From assembly GCA_963557075.1 (NCBI GenBank), contig CAUWDA010000017.1, positions 1-49,153 on the forward strand: DNA of 49,153 bases, given 5' to 3'. Shown here piece after piece: positions 23,815 to 31,374 of the stretch. The translations under genes were made by a program, and so were the position numbers. Under the pieces are notes generated by a model that worked only from the letters and a program-made list of their open reading frames with translations, searched no databases and was not told where the DNA came from. Origin of the DNA: Flavonifractor sp963557075 (GTDB taxonomy: Bacteria > Bacillota > Clostridia > Oscillospirales > Oscillospiraceae). Within the stretch, counting starts at the first letter, position 1, and the number at the start of each line of letters is the position of its first letter.

Positions 23815-23969
23815 GTATTTTTCGGGCTTTTTTGAAAATTTTATTGTTGGCAGACCGGTGGGCGCACATCCGTGCGCCCACACAGGCTGCTGTCGGTTTT
23901 TGCCGGCCCGTGCCCGCCGCAAGGGGACTGACACATTTACTTTAAAAAAGGATTTCTGTATCGCGTCTA

Positions 23970-25367
23970 TTACAGCACCTGCTCGATGTGCTTTTTCATC
24001 TCGGCGGCGTCGATGGCCGTCCCGATAAAGTGCTCCAGGGAGAGCACCGCCTGGTTGACCAGCAGGCCCAGCCCGTTGACGGCGCGGTGTCCCCGCAGCC
24101 CGGCCTGCCGCAGCAGCTCGGTCTCGGCGGGGGCGTAGATCAGGTCCACCACCGGCGCGCCCTCCGTCAGGCTGTCCAGGAAGGAGAAGTCGGCAAACTG
24201 TCCGGCGGCCCCCTCCATGCCCAGAGAGGTGCAGTTCACCAGCAGGTCGCACCGGGCGGCCTCCCCGGCCAGCTCCTCCGCCGTGAAGCCCGCCGGACGC
24301 AGATGCTCCGGGTCGTGGCCGCAGATGACCTGGGCCTTGTCCAGGGTGCGGTTGCACACGACGACCTCCGCGCCGGCCTGGGCCAGCTTGAGGCAGACCG
24401 CCTTGGCGGCCCCGCCGGCGCCCAGCACCACCACCCGCGCCCCTGCCGGGTCGATCCCCTCGTCGGCCAGCGCCCGGAGAAAGCCCTCTCCGTCGGTGTT
24501 GTAGCCCCAGGTCTTCCCCTCCCGGATGCACACCGTGTTTACCGCGCCGATAAGCCGGGCGTCCTCGTCCAGCTCGTCCATCAGGGGCACCAGCTCCTCC
24601 TTGTGGGGCATGGTGGCGTTGAACCCGGCGTAGCCCGCAAATTTGGCGCAGTCCAGCCAGGTCTTGCACTGCCCCCGGGGCACCGGCTGGCAGAGGTACA
24701 CATAGTCCAGGTCCAGAGCCCTGAGCATGGTATTCTGGATCAGGGGGGATTTAGAGTTCCCCACAGGATCGCCGATGACACACAGCTTGCGGGTGCTGTT
24801 TTTCACTTCTACCTTCATATCCATACCTCCCCGTTTCGATTCGGGCCGGTGGTCCGGCAGGGCCGCGTTGACCACCAGGGCCACCAGCAGGCCCACAATG
24901 GTCTCGATCATCCGGGCCACGGCGTAGTAGTACCGGGTGACCCCGGTCACCCCGGTGATGAGGATCACGCAGGGCAGGATGCAGGCCATGCCGCAGGCGG
25001 TGGGCCGCTTGATGAGCAGGCACAGCCACACACCTGCCACACATACCGCTCCCAGGATGATGGTCTTGAGCCAGAAATGGTCCAGTGCCGGTCCCAGCAG
25101 CAGGGTGGCGGTACCCAGAGCGCCGCCCACCAGCACGCCGATAAGCCGGGACATACCCAGATAGAAGGTCTGGCCAAGGGTGCTCTGGGTACAGATGATA
25201 CAGGCGATACAGGCGTACAGCGGCCCCATCTGGCCCAGCACACCCCCCAGCTCCTCCCGGTAAGTGAGCCCGAAGGGGAGAAAGAGCGCGTAGGATACCA
25301 TCACCGCCACAGCTGTCTTGATGACGCGCATACCGACGCGGGGCAGAGGAACGGAAGGATGCTTCAT
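23970..25367 (-). CDS. aroE: Fusion of aromatic-acid-exporter-like membrane domain and shikimate dehydrogenase
   Basis: A 465-residue open frame. Residues 1-180 form about six hydrophobic helices resembling the FUSC/aromatic acid exporter N-terminal domain (RVIKTAVAVMVSYALFL, SRLIGVLVGGALGTA). Residues 184-465 are a complete shikimate dehydrogenase: SKSP for shikimate, NATMPHKE with the catalytic Lys, NTDGEGF with the catalytic Asp, GAGGAAKAV for the nucleotide and VCNRT for NADP preference. No stop separates them. An internal GGGGAGG with ATG at 24824 and 24818 could also start free AroE. The ATG at 25367 has AAGGAG at good spacing. It is the last gene of the aro operon. A lost stop between two adjacent genes is the likely origin. 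Confidence 0.88.
   Translation of the reverse strand: MKHPSVPLPRVGMRVIKTAVAVMVSYALFLPFGLTYREELGGVLGQMGPLYACIACIICTQSTLGQTFYLGMSRLIGVLVGGALGTATLLLGPALDHFWLKTIILGAVCVAGVWLCLLIKRPTACGMACILPCVILITGVTGVTRYYYAVARMIETIVGLLVALVVNAALPDHRPESKRGGMDMKVEVKNSTRKLCVIGDPVGNSKSPLIQNTMLRALDLDYVYLCQPVPRGQCKTWLDCAKFAGYAGFNATMPHKEELVPLMDELDEDARLIGAVNTVCIREGKTWGYNTDGEGFLRALADEGIDPAGARVVVLGAGGAAKAVCLKLAQAGAEVVVCNRTLDKAQVICGHDPEHLRPAGFTAEELAGEAARCDLLVNCTSLGMEGAAGQFADFSFLDSLTEGAPVVDLIYAPAETELLRQAGLRGHRAVNGLGLLVNQAVLSLEHFIGTAIDAAEMKKHIEQVL
24818..24835 (-). promoter_or_regulatory. Internal ribosome binding site for separate AroE translation
   Basis: Within the fusion frame the minus strand reads CGGGGAGGT followed at once by ATG (24824) and two codons later by ATG (24818). 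The spacing suits the second ATG, which begins MKVEVKNSTRKLCVIGD. Both full-length fusion and free AroE may be made. Confidence 0.6.
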
Positions 25368-25505
25368 AAGATCTCCTTTTTCATATAGAGGCACGGGCGG
25401 ATGTGGGCAGAAGGTGCATTGCCCCAAGGGGGGGGCAAGAGAAGCCACCCTGGGTATCTTCTCCTACGTGACCCCTTTGCAGGGGCCGATGCCCTCATCG
25501 GTCCG

Positions 25506-25934
25506 CTATTTGGCTTCCAGAAAGTACCGCATCGCCGCCTCGTAGCCATACAGCCCCAGGCCGCAGATCTGGCCCACGCAGGCGGGGGCGGTGACGCTCC
25601 TGTGCCGGAACTCCTCCCGCTGGTGGACGTTGGAGATGTGGACCTCAATGCAGGGCACATCCACCGCCTTGAGGGCGTCCAGAATGGCGTAGCTGTAGTG
25701 GGTGTAGGCCCCCGGATTCATGATGATGGCGTCGTATACCCCGTCGGCGGCGTGGATGGCGTCGATGATGGCCCCCTCGTGGTTGGACTGGAAACAGCAT
25801 GCGCTGGAACCGTGGGCGGCGGCAAAGTCCTCCAGCCGTTTACACAGGCTCTCATAGGTATTCTCTCCATAAATGCCCGGCTCCCGCTTGCCCAGCAGGT
25901 TCAGGTTGGGTCCGTTGATGATGAGAAATTTCAT
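25506..25934 (-). CDS. aroQ: 3-dehydroquinate dehydratase, type II
   Basis: A 142-residue enzyme removing water from 3-dehydroquinate in the shikimate pathway. Type II signatures are complete: GPNLNLLGKREPGIYG with the catalytic Tyr, FQSNHEGAIIDAIH, NPGAYTHYS and EVHISNVHQREEFRHRS with the catalytic His. The ATG at 25934 overlaps the aroK stop by ATGA and follows GGAGG, so translation is coupled. It is followed by a 138-nt gap before the exporter-aroE fusion. Confidence 0.97.
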   Translation of the reverse strand: MKFLIINGPNLNLLGKREPGIYGENTYESLCKRLEDFAAAHGSSACCFQSNHEGAIIDAIHAADGVYDAIIMNPGAYTHYSYAILDALKAVDVPCIEVHISNVHQREEFRHRSVTAPACVGQICGLGLYGYEAAMRYFLEAK

Positions 25935-26425
25935 TTCAGCACCTCCAAGATCCGCCGGACGGTCTCCGCCGGCGTGGCCTGCACATCCGTCACATGGTCC
26001 GCCCACTCCAGATAGACCGGCTCCCGCTGGGCATACCGGGCCAGGAAAGCCGCCCGTCCCTGCTGGCCCAGAGGGCGCTTTTTCATGGACACCCGGTCGT
26101 AGATCTCCCCCGGGTCCCGCCGGAGAAAGACCACGGTGCCGCTGCGCTTCAGGCTGGCGATGGCATCCGCCCGGGTGGGCAGGCCGCCGCCGCAGGCGAT
26201 GACCAGCTCCCGCTGCCGGGACAGCTCCTCCGCCGCGCCCAGCTCCCAGTCCCGGAAGAAGGCCTCCCCCTCCTCGGCAAAGATATCGGGGATGGACCGG
26301 CCCAGGGCCTGCTCGATATATTGGTCGGTATCCACAAAGGAGAAGCCCAGCTCTTTGGCCAGCAGCCCCCCCACTGTGGTCTTGCCGCAGCCCATCATGC
26401 CGATGAGCACCACATTGTCCCTCAT
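25931..26425 (-). CDS. aroK: Shikimate kinase
   Basis: A 164-residue P-loop kinase that phosphorylates shikimate at the 3-position. Walker A is GMMGCGKTT (residues 9-17), DTD near residue 32 and the ACGGGLPTR segment bind shikimate, and the lid contains KKRPLGQQGRAAF. Both ends overlap neighbours by ATGA (pheA upstream, aroQ downstream), so the three genes are translationally coupled. Confidence 0.97.
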   Translation of the reverse strand: MRDNVVLIGMMGCGKTTVGGLLAKELGFSFVDTDQYIEQALGRSIPDIFAEEGEAFFRDWELGAAEELSRQRELVIACGGGLPTRADAIASLKRSGTVVFLRRDPGEIYDRVSMKKRPLGQQGRAAFLARYAQREPVYLEWADHVTDVQATPAETVRRILEVLK

Positions 26426-27585
26426 GCCTGTCCCTCCCAGGCCCTGTAGTTGCCCAGGATCCGCACCTCGGTGGCCAGCTGGCTCAGCTCATGGAGCACC
26501 CCGTCCATGCCGGGGGCGGCCAGGTCGCCGGTGAAATCCAGGAAGAACAGGTACTCAAATCCCCGGCCGGGAATGGGCCGGGACTCGATCTTCAGCAGGT
26601 TGAGCCCCTGGACGGCAAAGATGGTGAGGATCTCGTGGAGGGAGCCGCTCTGGTGGGGCAGGCGGAACACAGCGCTGATCTTGTTGCGGCCGGGCCGCAG
26701 CTCGGGCACCGGGGATACCACCGCGAACCGGGTGTGGTTCATGGTATTGTGGTTGACCCGCTGGGCCAGGATGTGCAGGCCGTACAGCTCGGCGGCCCGC
26801 CTGGAGCAGATCGCGGCGGCGGTGGGGTCCCCCATCTCCGCCACCAGCTTGGCGGAACCGGCGGTGTCCAGGGTGGGCACCCGCTTCCAGTCCCGGTGGG
26901 CATCCAGATACTTCTCGCTCTGCATCAGCCCCTGCTCATGGGAATAGACGGTCCTAATCTGATCCAGCTCCACGCCGGGCAGGGCCATCAGGCAGTGCTC
27001 CACCGGCACCTGCCACTCCCCCACGATATGATAGTGATACTGGGCCATCAGGTCGTACACCTGCCGGATAGACCCGGTGGAGGAGTTCTCCACCGGCAGC
27101 ACGGCGTAGTCCACCTCGCCCCGCTCCAGGGCGGCAAAGACATCATTGAACCAGGGCATGCCCACGCTGTTCACGTCCTTGCCGAAGTAGCCCACGGCGG
27201 CCTCCTCGCTGTAGCAGCCCGGCTCCCCCTGGTAGGCCACCCGGGGACCGGCCACCGGCTGTCGGGCCTTGGCCACATCGGTCAGATAAGCGGCGTAGCC
27301 CGGGTCCTCCTCCCCCTCCTTCACCAGGTGGCGCTGCTGCCGGCGGGAGATGGCCATGATGCTCTCGTAGAGGGCCGCCACGTCCGCCCTGCGGGCGGGG
27401 TCGTCGGTGAGAGCCGTCTTGGCTTCGATGACCCGTCTCTCCCGGCCCGCGTCCAGCACCGGGATGCCTTCCCGCCGCTTATATTCCCCTACCTTGCCGG
27501 TCACATCCATCCGCTGCAAAAACAGCCGCACCAATTCTCCGTCGATGCGGTCGATCTCCTGCCGGTATCGCTCCAATTCGGTCAT
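26422..27585 (-). CDS. pheA: Bifunctional chorismate mutase / prephenate dehydratase
   Basis: A 387-residue P-protein making phenylpyruvate from chorismate. The chorismate mutase domain (about 1-85) begins ELERYRQEIDRIDGELVRLF; the prephenate dehydratase domain (about 110-290) has VAYQGEPGCYSEEAA, VENSSTGSIRQVYDL and the catalytic NHTRF; the ACT domain (about 300-380) has SGSLHEILTIF and the Phe-binding ESRPIPGRGFEY. Feedback inhibition by Phe is expected from the ACT motif. The ATG at 27585 follows AAGGAG. An unusual 276-nt stretch separates it from aroC, created by a repeat element. Confidence 0.97.
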   Translation of the reverse strand: MTELERYRQEIDRIDGELVRLFLQRMDVTGKVGEYKRREGIPVLDAGRERRVIEAKTALTDDPARRADVAALYESIMAISRRQQRHLVKEGEEDPGYAAYLTDVAKARQPVAGPRVAYQGEPGCYSEEAAVGYFGKDVNSVGMPWFNDVFAALERGEVDYAVLPVENSSTGSIRQVYDLMAQYHYHIVGEWQVPVEHCLMALPGVELDQIRTVYSHEQGLMQSEKYLDAHRDWKRVPTLDTAGSAKLVAEMGDPTAAAICSRRAAELYGLHILAQRVNHNTMNHTRFAVVSPVPELRPGRNKISAVFRLPHQSGSLHEILTIFAVQGLNLLKIESRPIPGRGFEYLFFLDFTGDLAAPGMDGVLHELSQLATEVRILGNYRAWEGQA

Positions 27586-27633
27586 ACTCTCTCGCTCCTT
27601 TTTGCGGGCCGACAGCCTATCGTCCCGCACATC

Positions 27634-27717
27634 TCAGATCCCCAGCACTTCGCAGGCCGCCAGCGCCGCCGCCGCCTCGATCACCGGCACCGCCCGGGGT
27701 ACGATGCAGGGGTCGTG
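27634..27717 (-). pseudogene. Duplicate remnant of the aroC 3' end
   Basis: Minus-strand translation gives HDPCIVPRAVPVIEAAAALA followed by ACEVLGI and a stop at 27634-27636. This repeats the C-terminus of the intact aroC immediately upstream. It has no start. It is probably the original aroC terminus, now displaced, since it ends 48 nt before pheA, a normal operon spacing. Confidence 0.85.
27637..27717 (-). repeat. Direct repeat copy A of the aroC 3' end
   Basis: An 81-bp copy matching 27871-27951 with 5 mismatches; the inner 71 bp differ at only 2 positions. The copies are in the same orientation, 234 nt apart. Confidence 0.9.
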
Positions 27718-27870
27718 CCGTACCCACAAAGCGCCCCAGCGCTTTGCGGGGTCCCATTTTATCTTCCGCGACGGAAGTAAATTCCGTCTGCGGCAAGGTC
27801 TTGGCTCTGCCAAAACGCTTGGACGCCGCTTATGCGGCGGCTCGCTGACGCTCGTGGGCCGTCACGACCC
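27718..27870. mobile_element. Small structured non-coding element inserted at the aroC 3' end
   Basis: About 153 nt with no coding capacity, lying between the two copies of the aroC tail. It contains strong hairpins: CAAAGCGC-CCCA-GCGCTTTG (27727-27746), ACGGAA/TTCCGT (27771-27787) and CGCCGC-TTAT-GCGGCG (27824-27839). Its ends are near-inverted: GGGTCGTGCCGTACCC at the left junction against GGGCCGTCACGACCC at the right. This resembles a MITE or REP-like element, but the flanking duplication is far longer than a normal target-site duplication. Confidence 0.5.
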
Positions 27871-28911
27871 GATCCCTAAAACTTCGCAGGCCGCCAAGGC
27901 CGCCGCCGCCTCGATCACCGGCACCGCCCGGGGTACGATGCAGGGGTCGTGACGGCCCTTGATCTCCATCTCCACCTCTTCCCCGGTGCGCAGATCCACG
28001 CTCTCCTGGGGAAGGGCGATGGAGGGGGTGGGCCGGATGGTGACCTCAAAGACCACCGGCATACCGTTGGTGATGCCGCCGTTGACGCCGCCGGCGTGGT
28101 TGGTCCTGGTGACCACCTTGCCGTCCTCCACCGCAAAGGGATCGTTGGCCTCGCTGCCCCGCATAAGGGAGAAGGCCACCCCGGCCCCAAACGCGACACC
28201 CTTTACCGCAGGTACGGCAAAGAGATGCTGGGAGAAGATGCCCTCCACATTACAGCCGAAGTCGGGAGCGCCCAGCCCGGCGGGCAGGCCGGTAACGGCA
28301 CACTCGATGGCGCCGCCCACGCTGTCCATCTCCCCCTTGGCCTCCAGAATGGCCCGGCGCATCTCCTCCCCCTTGCTGTCATCCAGCACCGGGAAGGGCT
28401 TGGCGGCTACCGCCCGCAACTCCTCCGGGTCATCCAGCGCGGCGTCGCAGATGCCGTAGATGGAGCTGATATGGGCGCCCACCTGTACGCCCCGTCCCGC
28501 CAGTACCTGCCTGGCCACCGCTCCGGCGGCCACCAGCGGGGCGGTGAGACGGCCGGAGAAGTGGCCGCCCCCCCGATAGTCCTGACAGCCCCGGCTCCTG
28601 ATGAATCCGGCGTAATCCCCGTGGCTGGGCCGGGGGGTGTACCGGATGGAGCTGTAGTCCTTGGAGTGCTGGTCGGTGTTGCGGATCACCATGGCCAGGG
28701 GGGCTCCGGTGGTCCTGCCCTCAAACACCCCGGAGAGCACCTCCACCAGGTCGCTCTCCTTCCGGGCGGTGGCGGTGGGGTCCTGCCCCGGCTTCCGCCG
28801 GTCCAGCTCCCGCTGCACCTGTTCCAGATCCAGCTCCAGCCCGGCGGGCACCCCCTCCACCACTACGCCGATGGCAGGGCCGTGGGATTCGCCGAAGATC
28901 ATATATCGCAT
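27862..28911 (-). CDS. aroC: Chorismate synthase
   Basis: A 349-residue FMN-dependent enzyme converting EPSP to chorismate. Motifs: MRYMIFGESHGPAIG at the N-terminus, RPSHGDYAGFIRSRGCQDYR and GGGHFSGRLTAPLVAAGAVA, and the C-terminal KGRHDPCIVPRAVPVIEAAA. The ATG at 28911 overlaps the end of aroA by 13 nt. Its last codons were altered by the repeat element: the frame now ends LGIGS, reading into element sequence, whereas the displaced remnant ends LGI. The conserved core is intact, so activity is expected. Confidence 0.96.
   Translation of the reverse strand: MRYMIFGESHGPAIGVVVEGVPAGLELDLEQVQRELDRRKPGQDPTATARKESDLVEVLSGVFEGRTTGAPLAMVIRNTDQHSKDYSSIRYTPRPSHGDYAGFIRSRGCQDYRGGGHFSGRLTAPLVAAGAVARQVLAGRGVQVGAHISSIYGICDAALDDPEELRAVAAKPFPVLDDSKGEEMRRAILEAKGEMDSVGGAIECAVTGLPAGLGAPDFGCNVEGIFSQHLFAVPAVKGVAFGAGVAFSLMRGSEANDPFAVEDGKVVTRTNHAGGVNGGITNGMPVVFEVTIRPTPSIALPQESVDLRTGEEVEMEIKGRHDPCIVPRAVPVIEAAAALAACEVLGIGS
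27871..27951 (-). repeat. Direct repeat copy B (inside intact aroC)
   Basis: The copy of the duplicated aroC tail that belongs to the functional gene. It pairs with 27637-27717. Confidence 0.9.
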
Positions 28912-30128
28912 GTCAGTTTTCCTCCCAATCTGCGGTAGTCCTCCCAGAACCGGGGATAGGACTTGCTCACGCACTCCGCGCCGGTGATGGTCACCGGTTT
29001 CTCGCACCGGATGGCGGCAATGGCCGCCATCATGGCGATGCGGTGGTCGTTGTGGCCGGAGACGGTGACGCCTCCCGCCAGCTTCTCCCGCCCGTGGATC
29101 ACCAGATGGTCCTCATGCTCCTCCACATCGGCTCCCAGCGCGTTCAACACCTCGGTCACCGTGGCCAGCCGGTCGCTCTCCTTGATGCGTAGACGCCCGG
29201 CGTTGACGATGCGGGTGACCGCTCCCCCCCGCAGGGCGGCCATGGCGGCCAGCGGGGGCACCAGGTCGGGGCACTGGCTCACGTCCAGGTCCACCAGCCC
29301 CTCCCCCTGCAATTTCACAAAATAGGGCACGATGCGCATATCTCCCTGGACGGAGCAGGCGTTGAGCCCCCGGATATCCACCTGACAGCCCAGGCTCGCC
29401 GCTCCGTACCAGAAGGCGGCGTTGGACCAGTCGGCCTCGATGGCCAGATCCCGGTGCTGGTAGTACTGGTTGCCCGGCACGCGGAAAACACGCGCTCCGT
29501 CGTACTCCGCCTTCACCCCAAACTGCTCCAGGGCGTCCAGGGTCATATCCACATAGCCCCGGCTTTCCAGGTCGGTGGTGAGTACGATCTCGCTGTCCCC
29601 CTCCAGCAGGGGCAGGGCGTACAGCAGGCCGGTGACGAACTGGGAGGACACGTTGCCCGGCAGGACGTACCGCCCCGGAGTCAAGCTCCCCCGCACCGTC
29701 AGCGCCCCGTCCTTTTGCTCATAGAAGATTCCCTTCTCCCGGAAGAGGGCAAAGTAGGGCTCCTGGGGCCGCTCCATCAGCCGCCCGTGGCCGGTGAACT
29801 TGCCGCCCCCCTTGAGGGCCAGGGCCACCGGAATGAGAAAGCGGAGGGTGGAACCGCTCTCCCCGCAGTCCATCACCTCAGGGGCGGGCTCTTCGTGGCC
29901 GTCCACCAGGTCGGCACCCCGGATGATGGTGCCGTCGGCGGAGGCGTCGGCGTCCAGGGTGCGCATGCACCGCAGGGTGGCCTGGATGTCCTCCGACAGG
30001 TCCACGTTGGACAGCTTGCAGAAGCCGTCGGACAGGGCGGCGGCAATGATGAGCCGGTGGGCCTGGCTTTTGGATGGCGGGGGCGTAACAGCCCCCTTCA
30101 ACAGGGACGGTATAATGGTCACATTCAT
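28899..30128 (-). CDS. aroA: 3-phosphoshikimate 1-carboxyvinyltransferase (EPSP synthase)
   Basis: A 409-residue enzyme that joins phosphoenolpyruvate to shikimate 3-phosphate; it is the target of glyphosate. Motifs: PPPSKSQAHRLIIAAALSDG near the N-terminus, CGESGSTLRFLIPVALAL, RIKESDRLATVTEVL and the C-terminal DHRIAMMAAIAAI. Starts in an ATGA overlap with aroB and overlaps aroC at its end, so translation of aroB-aroA-aroC is coupled. Slightly shorter than the usual 420-430 residues. Confidence 0.97.
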   Translation of the reverse strand: MNVTIIPSLLKGAVTPPPSKSQAHRLIIAAALSDGFCKLSNVDLSEDIQATLRCMRTLDADASADGTIIRGADLVDGHEEPAPEVMDCGESGSTLRFLIPVALALKGGGKFTGHGRLMERPQEPYFALFREKGIFYEQKDGALTVRGSLTPGRYVLPGNVSSQFVTGLLYALPLLEGDSEIVLTTDLESRGYVDMTLDALEQFGVKAEYDGARVFRVPGNQYYQHRDLAIEADWSNAAFWYGAASLGCQVDIRGLNACSVQGDMRIVPYFVKLQGEGLVDLDVSQCPDLVPPLAAMAALRGGAVTRIVNAGRLRIKESDRLATVTEVLNALGADVEEHEDHLVIHGREKLAGGVTVSGHNDHRIAMMAAIAAIRCEKPVTITGAECVSKSYPRFWEDYRRLGGKLTCDI

Positions 30129-31189
30129 TTCAGTTCCTCCAGCAGCGCGGCCTTGGGCATTTTATGGGGAATGGCATGGCCCAGCTCTTCCAGCAGGATC
30201 ACGCTGATGTCCGCTCCCGCCCCCTTCTTATCCAGGCCGATGGCGGCGGCGTATTCCTCCCCGGTGCAGGGGATGTCCACCGGCAGGCCCAGGGGGGCAA
30301 GGAGGACGGCAATGCGATCCGCCGTTCCCGCCGGGGTGATGCCCATGGTCTCCCCCAGCCGGGCGGCGCGGACCATACCGGCGGCCACCGCCTGACCGTG
30401 GGTCCACTTCTCGTAGCCCCCCGCCTTCTCATAGGCGTGGCCCAGGGTGTGGCCGAAGTTGAGCAGCATCCGTTTTCCCGTGTCCAGCTCGTCCTCTTCC
30501 ACTACCATGCGTTTTAAATCGCAGCAGGTATACAAAACGTGTTCAATTTCCGCCATGATCTCCCTTCGGGAGGGCCGGGCGGCCAGGAAATCGAAGAAGG
30601 CGCGGTCCAGGATGCAGCCGTACTTGATGACCTCCGCCATGCCGTCGGCGAAGGTGGAATCGGGCAGGGTGTCCAGAGTGTCCGGGTCCATAAGCACCAG
30701 CCTGGGCTGCCAGAAGGCGCCGGCCAGATTCTTGCCCGCCTGGAGGTCGATGGCCACCTTCCCCCCCACAGAGGAGTCCACCTGGGCTAGCAGTGTAGTG
30801 GGGATCTGGACAAAAGCCACGCCTCGCAGGATGGTGGCGGCGGCAAAGCCCGCCAGATCCCCCACCACGCCGCCACCCAGGGCCACCACGGCGTCGGTGC
30901 GGGTGAGACCGAAGTCCATCATGTTCTCCCACAGCTCCGCCAGCTGGGCGGCGCACTTGGAGGGCTCCCCGGCGGGCACGGTGTGGAAGGCCGCCCGGAA
31001 TCCGGCCGCGGTCAGGCTGCGCTTCAGGCGGTCCCGGTAGAGGGGGCCCACGTTGGAGTCGGTCACCACAAACAGGCGGCCGGCTCCGGGCAGAGCGGCC
31101 CGGCACAGCTCGCCCGCCCTGTCCAGCAGGCCCCGCTGGATCAGGATCTCATATTCCCGCCCCGGCAGGGCGACGGTGAGGGTTTTCAT
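30125..31189 (-). CDS. aroB: 3-dehydroquinate synthase
   Basis: A 354-residue NAD- and metal-dependent enzyme closing the ring from DAHP. Motifs: GGGVVGDLAGFAAATILRGV, PTTLLAQVDSSVGGKVAIDL and the zinc ligands in NFGHTLGHAYE and HGQAVAAGM. Normal length. It overlaps aroA by ATGA. A 185-nt GA-rich gap separates it from aroF, in contrast with the tight packing of the following genes. Confidence 0.97.
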   Translation of the reverse strand: MKTLTVALPGREYEILIQRGLLDRAGELCRAALPGAGRLFVVTDSNVGPLYRDRLKRSLTAAGFRAAFHTVPAGEPSKCAAQLAELWENMMDFGLTRTDAVVALGGGVVGDLAGFAAATILRGVAFVQIPTTLLAQVDSSVGGKVAIDLQAGKNLAGAFWQPRLVLMDPDTLDTLPDSTFADGMAEVIKYGCILDRAFFDFLAARPSRREIMAEIEHVLYTCCDLKRMVVEEDELDTGKRMLLNFGHTLGHAYEKAGGYEKWTHGQAVAAGMVRAARLGETMGITPAGTADRIAVLLAPLGLPVDIPCTGEEYAAAIGLDKKGAGADISVILLEELGHAIPHKMPKAALLEELK

Positions 31190-31374
31190 GGAATTCAGTC
31201 CTCCTCTGGTATCACGCTGCGCACCTCCGCGCTTTCTGCTGTCACGCTGCGGGTCGGGCGCATGGCCGGGTCGCCTTCCCTTCGTCTCGGGCTGGTCTGC
31301 GGCCCGCCTCGCGGTCCTCCGCTCGCCCTCGCTCCGGTCCAGGCTCCCCTGCTCGGCGGTTCGGCGCTTCTCTC
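31190..31374 (-). repeat. GC-rich non-coding spacer between aroF and aroB, candidate dispersed repeat
   Basis: On the minus strand this gap is purine-rich, with tracts such as GGAGCGAGGGCGAGCGGAGG. The segment CGCAGCGTGA occurs twice near the aroB end (31210-31219 and 31241-31250). No frame, promoter or terminator was recognised. Its composition differs from the tight joins elsewhere in the operon. Confidence 0.3.

Larger units (their letters stand above)
23484..23969 (-). other. S10 operon promoter and long leader
   Basis: This 486-nt gap between aroE and rpsJ holds the S10 promoter (23786-23814), about 295 nt of untranslated leader, and a terminator-like hairpin at 23621-23647. Upstream of the promoter (23859-23880) a GGGCGCAC/GTGCGCCC inverted repeat follows aroE without a T run. 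No further gene was seen. Confidence 0.7.

Noticed and set aside
25368..25505. Possible terminator between aroQ and the exporter-aroE fusion
   Set aside because: Hairpins TTGCCCC/GGGGCAA and CCCCTGCAAAGGGG exist but lack a T run; readthrough is more likely.
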